From Acidobacteriota bacterium (GTDB lineage Bacteria > Acidobacteriota > Vicinamibacteria > Marinacidobacterales > Marinacidobacteraceae): 50,166 bases of DNA. The stretch covers positions 1 through 50,166 of the forward strand of contig VXWI01000040.1 of assembly GCA_009835985.1 (NCBI GenBank), read 5' to 3'. The notes under the pieces were generated by a model, which was not told where the DNA came from, did not search any database, and saw only the letters and a program-made list of their open reading frames with translations. Made by a program: the position numbers and the translations under genes. Shown here piece after piece: positions 13,552 through 21,174 of the stretch (within the stretch, counting starts at the first letter, position 1; the number at the start of each line of letters is the position of its first letter).

Positions 13552-15051
13552 TCAGGAAAGCTGGTCGAGGAGCCGCTCGATGAGCTTGTTGAGTCCGAGA
13601 TCGCGCTTCCGCGCGGCGGCGATGCGACGGACGCCGTAGGTGACCGTCGAGTGGTCGCGTCGGAACTCCTTCCCGATCTCCACCAGGGTGCGGCCGGTTG
13701 TCTTGCGGCAGAGGTACATCGCCACGTGGCGGGCGAGGACGAGCACGTTGGACCGTTGCTTGCCCACGAGTCGCAGCGGCGCGAAGCCGAACGCCTTCGC
13801 CACCGCGACCTGCACCTCCTGGATGGAGGGTGAACGGCTTCGCCGGGAGGCACGGTCCGAGAGGACCCGGTCGAGGAGCGTTGGAGAGATCCGGACCCGG
13901 TCGGCGTTCGATTCGGCGACGAGCTTGTTGAGCGTGCCTTCGAGTCTCCGGACGTTGTTCTGGTGGCGGGACGCAATGGTCTCGGCGACTCCATCCGGTA
14001 GTTCCAAACCCAGCGTAGCGGCCTTCTTTCGGACGATGGCCGTCCGTATCTTCCAGTCGGGACTCCCGATGTCGGTCGCCAGGCCGCTTTCGAGGCGGCT
14101 CTTGATCTGGCCGTCCAGATTCGGGATGTCCCGGGGGTCGCGGTCAGACGTCAGGACGATTGGCCGGCCCCGGTCCGAAAGCGCGGTGAGGGCGTGGAAG
14201 AACTCCTCCGCAACCCGGCCGAAGCGATCGAGACCGGCGATGAACTGGATGTTGTCCACGAGCAACATGTCAAGCCGGGCGCACTCAGTGCGAAAACCAT
14301 AGAGATCGTTCGACCGGACGGCGCTGATCACGTGGCTGCTGAAGGTGTCTCCCCTGGTCAGGAGGATCGTTTGTCCCGGGTTCTGTTCGACAAACCGCCG
14401 GGCGATCGCCTGCAGGAGGTGGGTCTTGCCGAGCCCTGCCTCTCCGTAAATCAGGAGGGGGTTGTAGGGGGAGTTATGGACTCCCGGATTGCTCACGTCC
14501 AGGGCTGCCGAGTGGGCGAACCGGTTGCTCGCGCCGACGACGAACGAATCGAAGGAGAAGGAAGCGGAAACGGAGTCGCTCCGCAGGATCGGTCGAGCTG
14601 ACTCGCTGCTCCCTGCCCCAGGGGCGCCGGTCGGGACATCGTCCTCCGCGGCCAGGCCGCCCACAATCCCCGGCGTGGCGTGGGCGCCTTCGGCGGGGAA
14701 GGCGGTGCGCCCGCGCGCGGCGGCCGGGCTCGCCGCGACTGAACAGCGAATCGAGGCCACGGGGCTGCCCGCGGCCGCGAATGCGCTCAGGATCCGGTCC
14801 CGGTATTCGCCCTCGAGATGATTCGCGAACATGGCGTTGGGAACGCGGATTACGACGACATCGTTTTCGGTCCCCACGAACCGGGCCGGAGCGAACCAGG
14901 TCTCGAACTCATGGGGAGAGAGGCTCGTCCTGATGGCGGACAGCACCTCCCTCCACGGATCCTCGGCGTTTTCGGGTGCTTCGATGGCTGTCGTCAGGCG
15001 CGAAAGTCGGTGCAAGGAAAGATCGGAAGATTGGAGCTGGAGGCGCAGCAA
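13552..15051 (-). CDS. dnaA: Chromosomal replication initiator DnaA (divergent)
   Basis: AAA+ ATPase that binds oriC boxes and opens DNA. Domain I (WREVLSAIRTSLSPHEFETW, 33-52), a linker to about 160, domain III with Walker A GEAGLGKTH (203-211), Walker B MLLVDNIQF (262-270), an Arg finger in IKSRLESGL, sensor II RRLEGTLNKLVA, and domain IV with ARHVAMYLCR and RDHSTV (465-470). Oddities: Walker B is D-N rather than D-D, about three extra residues follow it, and the domain IV turn reads EFR-RDH where most have EFGGRDH. The start is uncertain: TTG at 15051 is used, and a TTG at 15015 is possible. Divergent from rpmH. Confidence 0.93.
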   Translation of the reverse strand: MLRLQLQSSDLSLHRLSRLTTAIEAPENAEDPWREVLSAIRTSLSPHEFETWFAPARFVGTENDVVVIRVPNAMFANHLEGEYRDRILSAFAAAGSPVASIRCSVAASPAAARGRTAFPAEGAHATPGIVGGLAAEDDVPTGAPGAGSSESARPILRSDSVSASFSFDSFVVGASNRFAHSAALDVSNPGVHNSPYNPLLIYGEAGLGKTHLLQAIARRFVEQNPGQTILLTRGDTFSSHVISAVRSNDLYGFRTECARLDMLLVDNIQFIAGLDRFGRVAEEFFHALTALSDRGRPIVLTSDRDPRDIPNLDGQIKSRLESGLATDIGSPDWKIRTAIVRKKAATLGLELPDGVAETIASRHQNNVRRLEGTLNKLVAESNADRVRISPTLLDRVLSDRASRRSRSPSIQEVQVAVAKAFGFAPLRLVGKQRSNVLVLARHVAMYLCRKTTGRTLVEIGKEFRRDHSTVTYGVRRIAAARKRDLGLNKLIERLLDQLS

Positions 15052-15073
15052 TAGCTGGGACGAAAAACGGAAA

Positions 15074-15108
15074 AGAACCGCCCGCCCGGCTCGCGGCGGC
15101 GCGGTTCT
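15074..15108 (-). terminator. Terminator-like hairpin in the dnaA leader
   Basis: AGAACCGC (15074-15081) pairs with GCGGTTCT (15101-15108), and CCGCC (15082-15086) with GGCGG (15095-15099), leaving one bulged base (15100) and an 8-nt loop. On the minus strand this 13-bp GC-rich stem is followed at once by TTTCC GTTTTT CG, then the dnaA start 23 nt away. The form is that of an intrinsic terminator or attenuator. Confidence 0.5.
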
Positions 15109-15123
15109 CGACGACCGGGGCGG

Positions 15124-15154
15124 AATGTAGCAACGCCCTTTCCGGACGCGTCAA
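15124..15154 (-). promoter_or_regulatory. Candidate dnaA promoter
   Basis: Minus strand TTGACG (15154-15149) and TACATT (15129-15124), spacing 19 bp, would start RNA at about 15117, just before the leader hairpin. The -35 matches 5 of 6 and the -10 4 of 6; the spacing is long. Confidence 0.35.
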
Positions 15155-15358
15155 CCCGGTCGTGACAATCCCAAGAATTCCCCGCGAAAAAGCAACGCGG
15201 AGCGGATCGGCGCGCGGTCGTTTGGGCCGGTTTTGGCCCGCGGGGCATCCCGTACCGGCACGTTGGACGCGCGACATTTCCCACGCGCCGGAACCGCCAA
15301 GGGACGCGTACAGCGCCATGGAGGACACGCGGCTGTCCACGGCGAAACCGAAACTGAC

Positions 15359-15388
15359 TTTACGTGAAACGTGTCTTGGCGGTATACT
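15359..15388 (+). promoter_or_regulatory. Candidate rpmH operon promoter
   Basis: TTTACG (15359-15364), 18 bp, TATACT (15383-15388; 5 of 6 to TATAAT). Transcription from about 15395 would give an 80-nt leader to rpmH. Confidence 0.5.
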
Positions 15389-15473
15389 GTCGCGCTCGGT
15401 GGGGCGGGGCGGCGGCAGCGGCCTCGACCATCGGGTTTTTGTTTAGATTCAACGACTTGGAGAGGAAAATCCC

Positions 15474-15608
15474 GTGAAACGGACGTTTCAGCCCAATAGG
15501 CGGCGGAGGAAGCGGAAGCACGGTTTCCGGGCACGGATGAGCACTCCCGGCGGCCGCGCGGTCATCGCCCGCCGGCGTCGCCGGGGCCGTCGAAGGCTGT
15601 CGGCCTGA
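15474..15608 (+). CDS. rpmH: 50S ribosomal protein L34
   Basis: Small, very basic protein of the large ribosomal subunit. A 44-residue frame from GTG at 15474 reads VKRTFQPN, then HGFRARM, then GRAVIARRR and ends RRLSA, the L34 pattern over its full length. GGAGAGG lies about 9 nt before the GTG, which fixes the start. It is the first gene of the rpmH-rnpA-yidD-yidC block divergent from dnaA, its usual place. Confidence 0.96.
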   Translation: MKRTFQPNRRRRKRKHGFRARMSTPGGRAVIARRRRRGRRRLSA

Positions 15609-15688
15609 GCGGCCGGCCGGTCGTTCGGTGCGCGCTGACGGGGTGTCCGGTCCGGCGCCGCCGACGGACGGCTGCCGAGGAGGTCATC

Positions 15689-16114
15689 ATGCGTGAGGAC
15701 CAGGCGAAGCGCCGTCGCCCGGAAGGCACGAACGCTCGCCAGGATGAGTCGCTTTCCAGAGACCAGCGGATTGCGCGGTCCGCCGAGTTCCGGGCAGTGA
15801 TGTCCGCGGGGTCACGCGGCGTTTCGCCCTGCCTCGTGGCAGTCCGGCGGACCGGAATCACCGGCAGTGCGCCTTCGCGCCTCGGTGTGGTGGCCAGCCG
15901 CAAGATCGGGGGAGCCGTGCGGCGGTCCCGGGCGAAGCGTCTCCTGCGCGAGGTGTACCGGCGGGGTGAACGCCCCGCCGGAGATCTCATCCTGATCGCC
16001 CGCCATGGAATCGGGGAGGCCTCCTGGCCGGACCTCGAGCGCGCCTACCGGAGCGCCGTCCGGATGGCCACGGGAAGAGGACGCCCGCGGCGCCGGAGTG
16101 GACGACAGGCCTGA
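15689..16114 (+). CDS. rnpA: Ribonuclease P protein component
   Basis: Basic protein subunit that helps the RNase P RNA trim tRNA 5' leaders. 141 residues. The core starts at LSRDQRIARSAEFRAVMSAG and includes the RNA-binding block SRKIGGAVRRSRAKRLLREVYR, with the RxxxKRLLRE helix diagnostic of RnpA. About 20 residues precede the usual start, but GAGGAGG 4-10 nt before the ATG at 15689 supports it. It follows rpmH by 80 nt and is followed at once by yidD. Confidence 0.95.
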   Translation: MREDQAKRRRPEGTNARQDESLSRDQRIARSAEFRAVMSAGSRGVSPCLVAVRRTGITGSAPSRLGVVASRKIGGAVRRSRAKRLLREVYRRGERPAGDLILIARHGIGEASWPDLERAYRSAVRMATGRGRPRRRSGRQA

Positions 16115-16115
16115 A

Positions 16116-16448
16116 ATGGCAGCCGTCACCCGCGCGACCGCCGCGCTCGCCGAGCCGAACCCGGGACTCCTGAGCCGGGCTCTCGCCGGGTCCTTCCTGG
16201 GCCTCATCTGGTTGTATCGAGCGGCGGTCAGCCCCCTGTTCGCGGGGGTCTGCCGGTTCCAGCCGTCGTGTTCGCGCTATGCCGAGGAAGCCATCCGACT
16301 CCACGGCCCCGGGCGCGGGGTGGTGCTCGCCGCCCGCCGCCTGCTGCGCTGTCATCCGTTCGGCGGATCCGGGTACGACGCCGTGCCGGTGCCGCGCGCG
16401 CGGAGCGCCGGTGCCGGCGCTGACCTCACCGCTTCTACGGGCCGCTGA
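16116..16448 (+). CDS. yidD: Membrane protein insertion efficiency factor
   Basis: YidD family protein that assists YidC-dependent membrane insertion. The core is complete: LIWLYRAAVSPLFAG, CRFQPSCSRYAEEAIRLHG and RRLLRCHPFGGSGYDAVP, with the three conserved Cys. I chose ATG at 16116, one base after the rnpA stop; a GTG at 16098 would overlap rnpA. 110 residues. An N-terminal amphipathic or hydrophobic segment (LAGSFLGLIWLYRAAV) is expected to bind the inner membrane. yidC starts 2 nt after its stop. Confidence 0.93.
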   Translation: MAAVTRATAALAEPNPGLLSRALAGSFLGLIWLYRAAVSPLFAGVCRFQPSCSRYAEEAIRLHGPGRGVVLAARRLLRCHPFGGSGYDAVPVPRARSAGAGADLTASTGR

Positions 16449-16450
16449 TC

Positions 16451-18205
16451 ATGGAACGCCGCGTCCTTCTCGCGTTCCTGCTGTCGTTCTTCGTCTTTCT
16501 CCTCTTCGTCCGCTTCTTCGGGCCCGAGAGCGCGCCACCGGCTCCCCCTGCCGAGGAAGCGCCAGCCGCGGCAGACGCGCCATCACCTCCGGCGGCGGAT
16601 CCTCCGGTCCCGGCGCCCGAAACCGCGGCGGCGGCCGTCCCGACACAGACAAGGGAGGCGGAGCGCGAGCAGACGATCACGGTGGAAACGAGCCGCTATT
16701 TGGCCGAATTTTCGAACCGTGGAGGCCGGCTGCTTCGGCTTCGGCTCCTCGAGCACACGGATTCCCTGGGCGCTCCGCTCGAGGCGCTGCCCCAGGGCGA
16801 CGATCTCGTCGACTCGGTCCGCCCGCTCGACGTGGTGCTCCCCGGCGACCCCGCGCCGGGCCGACTCACGACCGCGCTGCACGAGGTTGCCGTGGATGGG
16901 CAAATCCGCACCGGCCCGGTCCGCCTGGAGTTGCGCGACGGAGAGACCCGCGAGATCGAGTTCCGCTGGGCGTCGGCGGACGGACTCGAGGTCTCGAAGG
17001 CCGTGCGGCTTCAGGGCGGCGACTATCGGATGGGGGTGTCCGTGTCGGCCATCCGGGGAGGGGCGGAGCAACTGAAGGAGGTTCTGTTCGGTCCCGGGAT
17101 CGAGAACGAGAGTTCCGTCGGGAGATACCAGGGCGCCGAGCAGGGCGTCATCGAGTCCGGGAGCGAGAGCCGGCTCTTCTCCTTCGCCGAAGCCGCCGGC
17201 GGAGAGGCGGCGAGCCTGTCGGCCCAGGCGGTCGGCGTGGCGTCGCACTACTTCGCGGGACTGCTGGTGGCCGAACCCGGCCAGCGCTACGAGGCGCGGC
17301 TGGAAGCGCTCACGATTCCGTGGGAGAGCTTCGAACTCGTCCCCGAGGACGCGAGCGGCTCCCGGGATCTTCTGGTCGGGCACCTGAGATCGGCGGGGAC
17401 AAGCGAGTTCACGCTGTTCACCGGCCCGAAGCAGGTGGAGCTGCTCACCGAACTCGGAGTGGACATCGTGGAGTTCGGCGCCTGGCTGCGGTTCCTGGTG
17501 GTCCCGATTCGGCAGGGCCTGCTGTGGGCCTACGACGTGATGGGGAACTACGGATGGGCGATCGTGCTGGTGACCATCCTGATCAGCCTCCTGCTCGCGC
17601 CGCTCAAGCACTACAGCTACGTCTCCATCCGGCGGATGCAGAAGATCAGCCCGCAGGTGAAGCGGATTCAGGAGAAGTACAAGGCGCTGAAACCGACGGA
17701 CCCGAAACGCAGCGAGATGAACCAGGAGATGGTGGCCCTGTACCGGGAGCACAACGTCTCACCCATCGGCGGCTGTCTGCCCATGCTGCTGATGATTCCC
17801 TTCTTCTTCGCCTTCTACCGGTTGCTCGTGGTGTCCGTCGAGCTGCGGCACGCCCCGTTCGTGTTCTGGGTTCAGGACCTGTCCCGGGAGGATCCCTACT
17901 TCATCCTGCCGCTGCTGATGGGGGCGAGCCAGCTCATCATGCAGAAGATGACCGCGACCCAGGTAGAGGGCATCCAGGCCAAGATCATGATGTTCATGCC
18001 CGTGGTCTTCGTCCTGATCATGGCCTGGGCGCCGTCCGGCCTGGTGCTGTACTGGTTCGCGAACAACCTGATTTCCATGGGGCAGCAGGCGGTGACCAGC
18101 CGGATCATGGACCGCCGGGAGGCGGACGCCAGCGTCGTCGAGCTGGCGGGCAAGGGCAAGCGGAACAAGGGCGGCTCGAGACGAAAACTGACGGCCGGGA
18201 AGTGA
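16451..18205 (+). CDS. yidC: Membrane protein insertase YidC
   Basis: Inserts and folds inner-membrane proteins with or without Sec. 584 residues with Gram-negative layout: N-terminal membrane helix (LLAFLLSFFVFLLFVRFF), a Pro/Ala-rich stretch (about 27-65), a periplasmic P1 beta domain (about 75-340), then the insertase core with helices near 370-390, 435-460, 480-500 and 515-540. Core blocks include GNYGWAIVLVTILISLLLAP, the cytoplasmic helical hairpin SIRRMQKISPQVKRIQEKYK and NVSPIGGCLPMLLMIPFFFA. The tail is basic (KGKRNKGGSRRK). It overlaps rsmG by 4 nt (GTGA). Confidence 0.97.
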   Translation: MERRVLLAFLLSFFVFLLFVRFFGPESAPPAPPAEEAPAAADAPSPPAADPPVPAPETAAAAVPTQTREAEREQTITVETSRYLAEFSNRGGRLLRLRLLEHTDSLGAPLEALPQGDDLVDSVRPLDVVLPGDPAPGRLTTALHEVAVDGQIRTGPVRLELRDGETREIEFRWASADGLEVSKAVRLQGGDYRMGVSVSAIRGGAEQLKEVLFGPGIENESSVGRYQGAEQGVIESGSESRLFSFAEAAGGEAASLSAQAVGVASHYFAGLLVAEPGQRYEARLEALTIPWESFELVPEDASGSRDLLVGHLRSAGTSEFTLFTGPKQVELLTELGVDIVEFGAWLRFLVVPIRQGLLWAYDVMGNYGWAIVLVTILISLLLAPLKHYSYVSIRRMQKISPQVKRIQEKYKALKPTDPKRSEMNQEMVALYREHNVSPIGGCLPMLLMIPFFFAFYRLLVVSVELRHAPFVFWVQDLSREDPYFILPLLMGASQLIMQKMTATQVEGIQAKIMMFMPVVFVLIMAWAPSGLVLYWFANNLISMGQQAVTSRIMDRREADASVVELAGKGKRNKGGSRRKLTAGK

Positions 18206-18855
18206 GCGCCCCTGCGGGGGCCGAGTCGGCTGATCCGCTGACCGAGGCGCTGTCCGGCGTCGAGCCGCCGATCCCGGGCGAGGCGCGCGAGCAACTGTCG
18301 CGCCTCTTCGAAATGCTGTGCGCCTGGAAGGGAGCCGGCATCGTGGGTTTCCGGTCCGCCGAGGACCTCGCGCGGCACTACTTCCGGGAGGCGCTCCTCC
18401 TGGGCCGCCTGTTGCCGGCGCGCGGTCCGTTCCTGGACATCGGGAGCGGCGGTGGAACCCCGGCGCTGCCGCTCGCGATCGCGGTTGGGGGGCGCTGGCT
18501 CCTGCTGGAGCCCCGGCAGGTCTCGGCGGCCTTTCTGGAGATGGCCGCCGACAGCCTCGGGCTGGGTACGCGCGTTCGCGTCGTCAGGCAAAGACTCAAG
18601 CAGTTCTTGAGATCCCCAACAGGACCTGCCGAACTTGCGCGCGTTTCCGCGGTGACGATGCGCGCCGTCAAGCTCCAGCCTGGCGAATGGGCCATGCTCG
18701 CGGCGGGAATGTCCGGCGGGACGCCGGTGATCTGGCCGACCTCCCGTCCCGCCCGGGACCGCGCGGAGCTCGCGAGTGACCTCTTCGACGAGGAGTTCGT
18801 CCCCGCGGACCGGGGGGTTGTCTGGATCGGGCGGCCCCGTACGCCGTCGCGGTGA
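18202..18855 (+). CDS. rsmG: 16S rRNA (guanine-N7) methyltransferase G
   Basis: SAM-dependent methyltransferase for N7 of G527 in 16S rRNA. The GTG start at 18202 overlaps the yidC stop. 217 residues: an N-terminal helical part (LSRLFEMLCAWKGAGIVGF), then the SAM site FLDIGSGGGTPALPLA and LLEPRQVSAAFLEMAA. RsmG usually has GSGaGFPG at this site, so the GTPA is a mild deviation. The C-terminal strand pair is less conserved. Position between yidC and parA is the standard rsmG place and supports the call. Confidence 0.9.
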   Translation: MSAPAGAESADPLTEALSGVEPPIPGEAREQLSRLFEMLCAWKGAGIVGFRSAEDLARHYFREALLLGRLLPARGPFLDIGSGGGTPALPLAIAVGGRWLLLEPRQVSAAFLEMAADSLGLGTRVRVVRQRLKQFLRSPTGPAELARVSAVTMRAVKLQPGEWAMLAAGMSGGTPVIWPTSRPARDRAELASDLFDEEFVPADRGVVWIGRPRTPSR

Positions 18856-18864
18856 CCGCCCGGT

Positions 18865-18880
18865 TGTTTCACGTGAAACA
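18865..18880. promoter_or_regulatory. parS centromere site
   Basis: TGTTTCACGTGAAACA, a perfect 16-bp palindrome identical to the bacterial parS consensus, lies 10 nt after rsmG and 45 nt before parA. ParB should load here and spread; it could also affect parA expression. Confidence 0.95.
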
Positions 18881-18925
18881 CCCGGTCAAGAGACGAAACA
18901 CCGTGGTAGTCTCGGGACTCTCCAG

Positions 18926-19702
18926 ATGAGGATTCTGGCGGTCGTCAACCAGAAGGGAGGGGTTGGCAAGACCACCACGACGGTGAACCTGGGCGCGGCC
19001 CTGGCGATCAGCGGGCATCGATGCCTGGTTGTGGATCTGGATCCTCAGAGCAACCTCACCACCAGTCTCGGGCTGCAGATCACCGAGGACGGATACAGCA
19101 TCTATGACGTGCTCGTGGACCGGGAACCGCTCGGCCGCGCCGTTGTGGACACCGACATTCCGAATCTGATCGCGTGTCCTTCCGATCCGTCGCTGGCCGC
19201 CGCGGACCTGCAGATCGCCGCGGACGATCCGGATCCGCACCACCGGGCCCTACGGCTCCGAAACAGCCTTTTGGACTTCGCCCGCGACGATCCGGGCGCC
19301 GCGTTCGTCCTGCTGGACTGTCCTCCGTCCCTCGGGCTGCTGACCGTCAACGCCCTCGTCGCGGCCAGTGCCGTGGTGGTCCCCATGCAGTGCGAGTTCT
19401 TTGCGATGCAGGGGCTTTCCCGGCTGCTCGACACCGTGAGTCGTATCGGTCGCTCCTGGAACCCGGGACTCGATCTGCTGGGAGTCCTCTTCACCATGGT
19501 TGACCGGCGCACGAACCTCGCGCGGGACGTGATCGCCGAAGTGAGGGGCAAGCTCGGGGACCGCGTGTTCGACTCCATCGTTCCGCGCTCGGTCCGGGCC
19601 GCCGAAGCGCCGTCCTATGGGCTCCCGCTGCAGCTCTACGACCCGCGTTCCAGGGTGGCGGCCGCCTACGCGGACCTGGCGCAGGAGGTCCTTGGCCGGT
19701 GA
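18926..19702 (+). CDS. parA: Chromosome-partitioning ATPase ParA (Soj)
   Basis: Deviant-Walker ATPase that forms the DNA-bound gradient moving ParB-parS. The ATG at 18926 gives MRILAVVNQKGGVGKTTTTV with the Walker A signature K-G-G-V-G-K-T at 10-16; VVDLDPQSNLTTSLG and LLDCPPSLGLLTVNAL follow. 258 residues, normal for chromosomal ParA. The frame is open further upstream, but that part covers parS and the end of rsmG. Its stop overlaps the parB GTG by 4 nt. Confidence 0.96.
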   Translation: MRILAVVNQKGGVGKTTTTVNLGAALAISGHRCLVVDLDPQSNLTTSLGLQITEDGYSIYDVLVDREPLGRAVVDTDIPNLIACPSDPSLAAADLQIAADDPDPHHRALRLRNSLLDFARDDPGAAFVLLDCPPSLGLLTVNALVAASAVVVPMQCEFFAMQGLSRLLDTVSRIGRSWNPGLDLLGVLFTMVDRRTNLARDVIAEVRGKLGDRVFDSIVPRSVRAAEAPSYGLPLQLYDPRSRVAAAYADLAQEVLGR

Positions 19703-20559
19703 AGCGACGTGGTTTGGGGCGCGGCCTCGATGCCCTGCTTCCATCGGCCGGGTCCATCGACGGATCCCGTTCGGTGCCGGTCGGCGAGCTGGTGCCGAAT
19801 CCTGCGCAGCCGCGCTCGCAGATCGCCGCCGAGGACCTGGAGGGACTCACCGCCTCGATCGCCGCGCGCGGCGTGATCGAACCGATCGTGGTCCGGCCCC
19901 AGGCCGGGAGGTTCCAGATCATTGCCGGGGAAAGGCGCTGGCGCGCCGCGCGGTTGGCGGGGCTTGAGCGCGTGCCGGTCGTGGTTCGCGATGCCTCCGA
20001 TGAGGACGTCGGGTTGCTGGCGCTGGTCGAGAACCTGCAACGGGAGGACCTCAACCCGATCGAGGAGGCGCTCGCCTTCCGCCGGCTCGCCGACGCGGGG
20101 GGGATGACCCACGGCGCCATCGCCTCGGAGGTCGGGCGAAGCCGCACCGCGGTGACGAACACGCTGCGGCTGCTGGAGTTGACGCCCCACGTGAGGCGCC
20201 TGGTGGAAACGGGCAAGCTGCGCGCGGCGGCGGGCCGGGCCCTCGTTCCGCTCGACGCCGCTATCCAGGCGCAGCTCGCCGAGGAAATCGTTCGGGGCGA
20301 TCTGTCCGTTCGGGAGGTCGAACGCCGGGTCAAGCGAGCGAGGGAGGGAACGGGGCTCGCGCCGGCGAACGGGCCGAGGCCGTCCGGTCTGGATCCGAAC
20401 ACGCGCGACGCGCAGGAGCGGATGCAGCGGGCGGTCGGGTTTCCGGTCCGGATCCGGCGGCGTGGCAAGGGTGGCGCCGTCCAGATACAATTTTTCTCCG
20501 AGGATGACCTGCACCGCATCTTCGTCTTGTTGACCAGCGAACGGGAAGTGAGCGAATAG
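19699..20559 (+). CDS. parB: Chromosome-partitioning protein ParB (Spo0J)
   Basis: CTP-dependent DNA clamp that loads at parS. Begins MKRRGLGRGLDALLP, the ParA-stimulating N-terminus. The CTP-binding motif is GERRWRA (77-83), then ENLQREDLNPIEEA (111-124), a helix-turn-helix at about 136-160 (MTHGAIASEVGRSRTAVTNT), and a C-terminal dimerisation region. 286 residues. The GTG start overlaps parA (GTGA). A perfect parS 0.8 kb upstream fits. Bactofilin follows after 4 nt. Confidence 0.96.
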   Translation: MKRRGLGRGLDALLPSAGSIDGSRSVPVGELVPNPAQPRSQIAAEDLEGLTASIAARGVIEPIVVRPQAGRFQIIAGERRWRAARLAGLERVPVVVRDASDEDVGLLALVENLQREDLNPIEEALAFRRLADAGGMTHGAIASEVGRSRTAVTNTLRLLELTPHVRRLVETGKLRAAAGRALVPLDAAIQAQLAEEIVRGDLSVREVERRVKRAREGTGLAPANGPRPSGLDPNTRDAQERMQRAVGFPVRIRRRGKGGAVQIQFFSEDDLHRIFVLLTSEREVSE

Positions 20560-20563
20560 AACG

Positions 20564-20992
20564 ATGGCACGAGACCCATCGCGGGACGCCCATAGCGGAT
20601 ACGTCGGATCCGGGTCGCGTCTGTCGGGCCGACTGAACGCACCGGGCCCGTTCAACGTGAACGGGGAGTTCGTGGGAGAAATCCACTCCGAGGACGAGGT
20701 TTCGGTGGGCAACTCCGGGAACTTCGACGGCCGGATCTACGCCCGGCGCGTCGTCGTGGAGGGCGGAGGCCGGGTGAGCGGCGAGATCGCGGCGCAGGAC
20801 GTCATCGTCCACTCCGGAGGGTCCATTGCGGGGGTCGCCGTCCAGGCGGCCAATCTGACCCTCGAAGCCAAGAGCGACGCCGACGGCGCTCACTTCCGGG
20901 TCCACCGCGACTACCAGCGATCGCCGTCCCAGACAGCGTCGAACCGGGCTCCGAAAGCGCGGGCGAACGAACCCGAAAGCGCCGGCGCCTGA
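20564..20992 (+). CDS. Bactofilin family protein
   Basis: Cytoskeletal beta-helix polymer protein. 142 residues: a short N-terminal tail, then a repeat of six-residue beta-helix turns (FNVNGEFVGEIHSEDEVSVG, NFDGRIYARRVVVEGGGRVS, GEIAAQDVIVHSGGSIAGVA) typical of DUF583/bactofilin, then a disordered charged tail. The gene is 4 nt after parB. In Myxococcus a bactofilin scaffolds the ParAB-parS system, so a link with segregation is plausible here, but this is inference from position. A GGCCG-TTTC-CGGCC hairpin follows the stop at 20994-21007. Confidence 0.9.
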   Translation: MARDPSRDAHSGYVGSGSRLSGRLNAPGPFNVNGEFVGEIHSEDEVSVGNSGNFDGRIYARRVVVEGGGRVSGEIAAQDVIVHSGGSIAGVAVQAANLTLEAKSDADGAHFRVHRDYQRSPSQTASNRAPKARANEPESAGA

Positions 20993-21047
20993 CGGCCGTT
21001 TCCGGCCCCCCGACGTGTTGGCAAGGCCGGTGTCCGGTGATAGCCTT

Positions 21048-21079
21048 CCCGCCGTCCGTGGCGGGTCAGTTCGCTGACC
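21048..21079 (+). promoter_or_regulatory. Two overlapping hairpins before the ATP synthase genes
   Basis: CCCGCC-GTCCGT-GGCGGG (21048-21065) and GGTCAG-TTCG-CTGACC (21064-21079) are perfect 6-bp stems that share two bases, so both cannot form fully at once. They lie 96 nt before the chosen start of the b' gene. Confidence 0.4.
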
Positions 21080-21174
21080 GCGCGTATCCGGCCGCCCTCG
21101 GGTTTCCGACTGGTGTCTTCCCGCTTTCTGGTGGGGCGGCTGACTTTCCTCGCCTTCGACAGGCCCCGGGTTTC

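Larger units (their letters stand above)
15052..15473. other. dnaA-rpmH divergent intergenic region
   Basis: 422 bp with no gene. It holds the dnaA leader hairpin and candidate promoter, a GGGCC/GGCCC stem (15224-15239), and the rpmH promoter. No DnaA-box cluster like that at 13380-13431 is visible, so the origin is more likely on the other side of dnaA. Confidence 0.6.

Noticed and set aside
15356-15371. parS half-site in the rpmH promoter
   Set aside because: 11 of 16 matches; the left arm is lost.
16279-18201. Long plus-strand frame overlapping yidC and running into rsmG
   Set aside because: The part before 18202 is a frame-shifted shadow of yidC; only the rsmG part is real.
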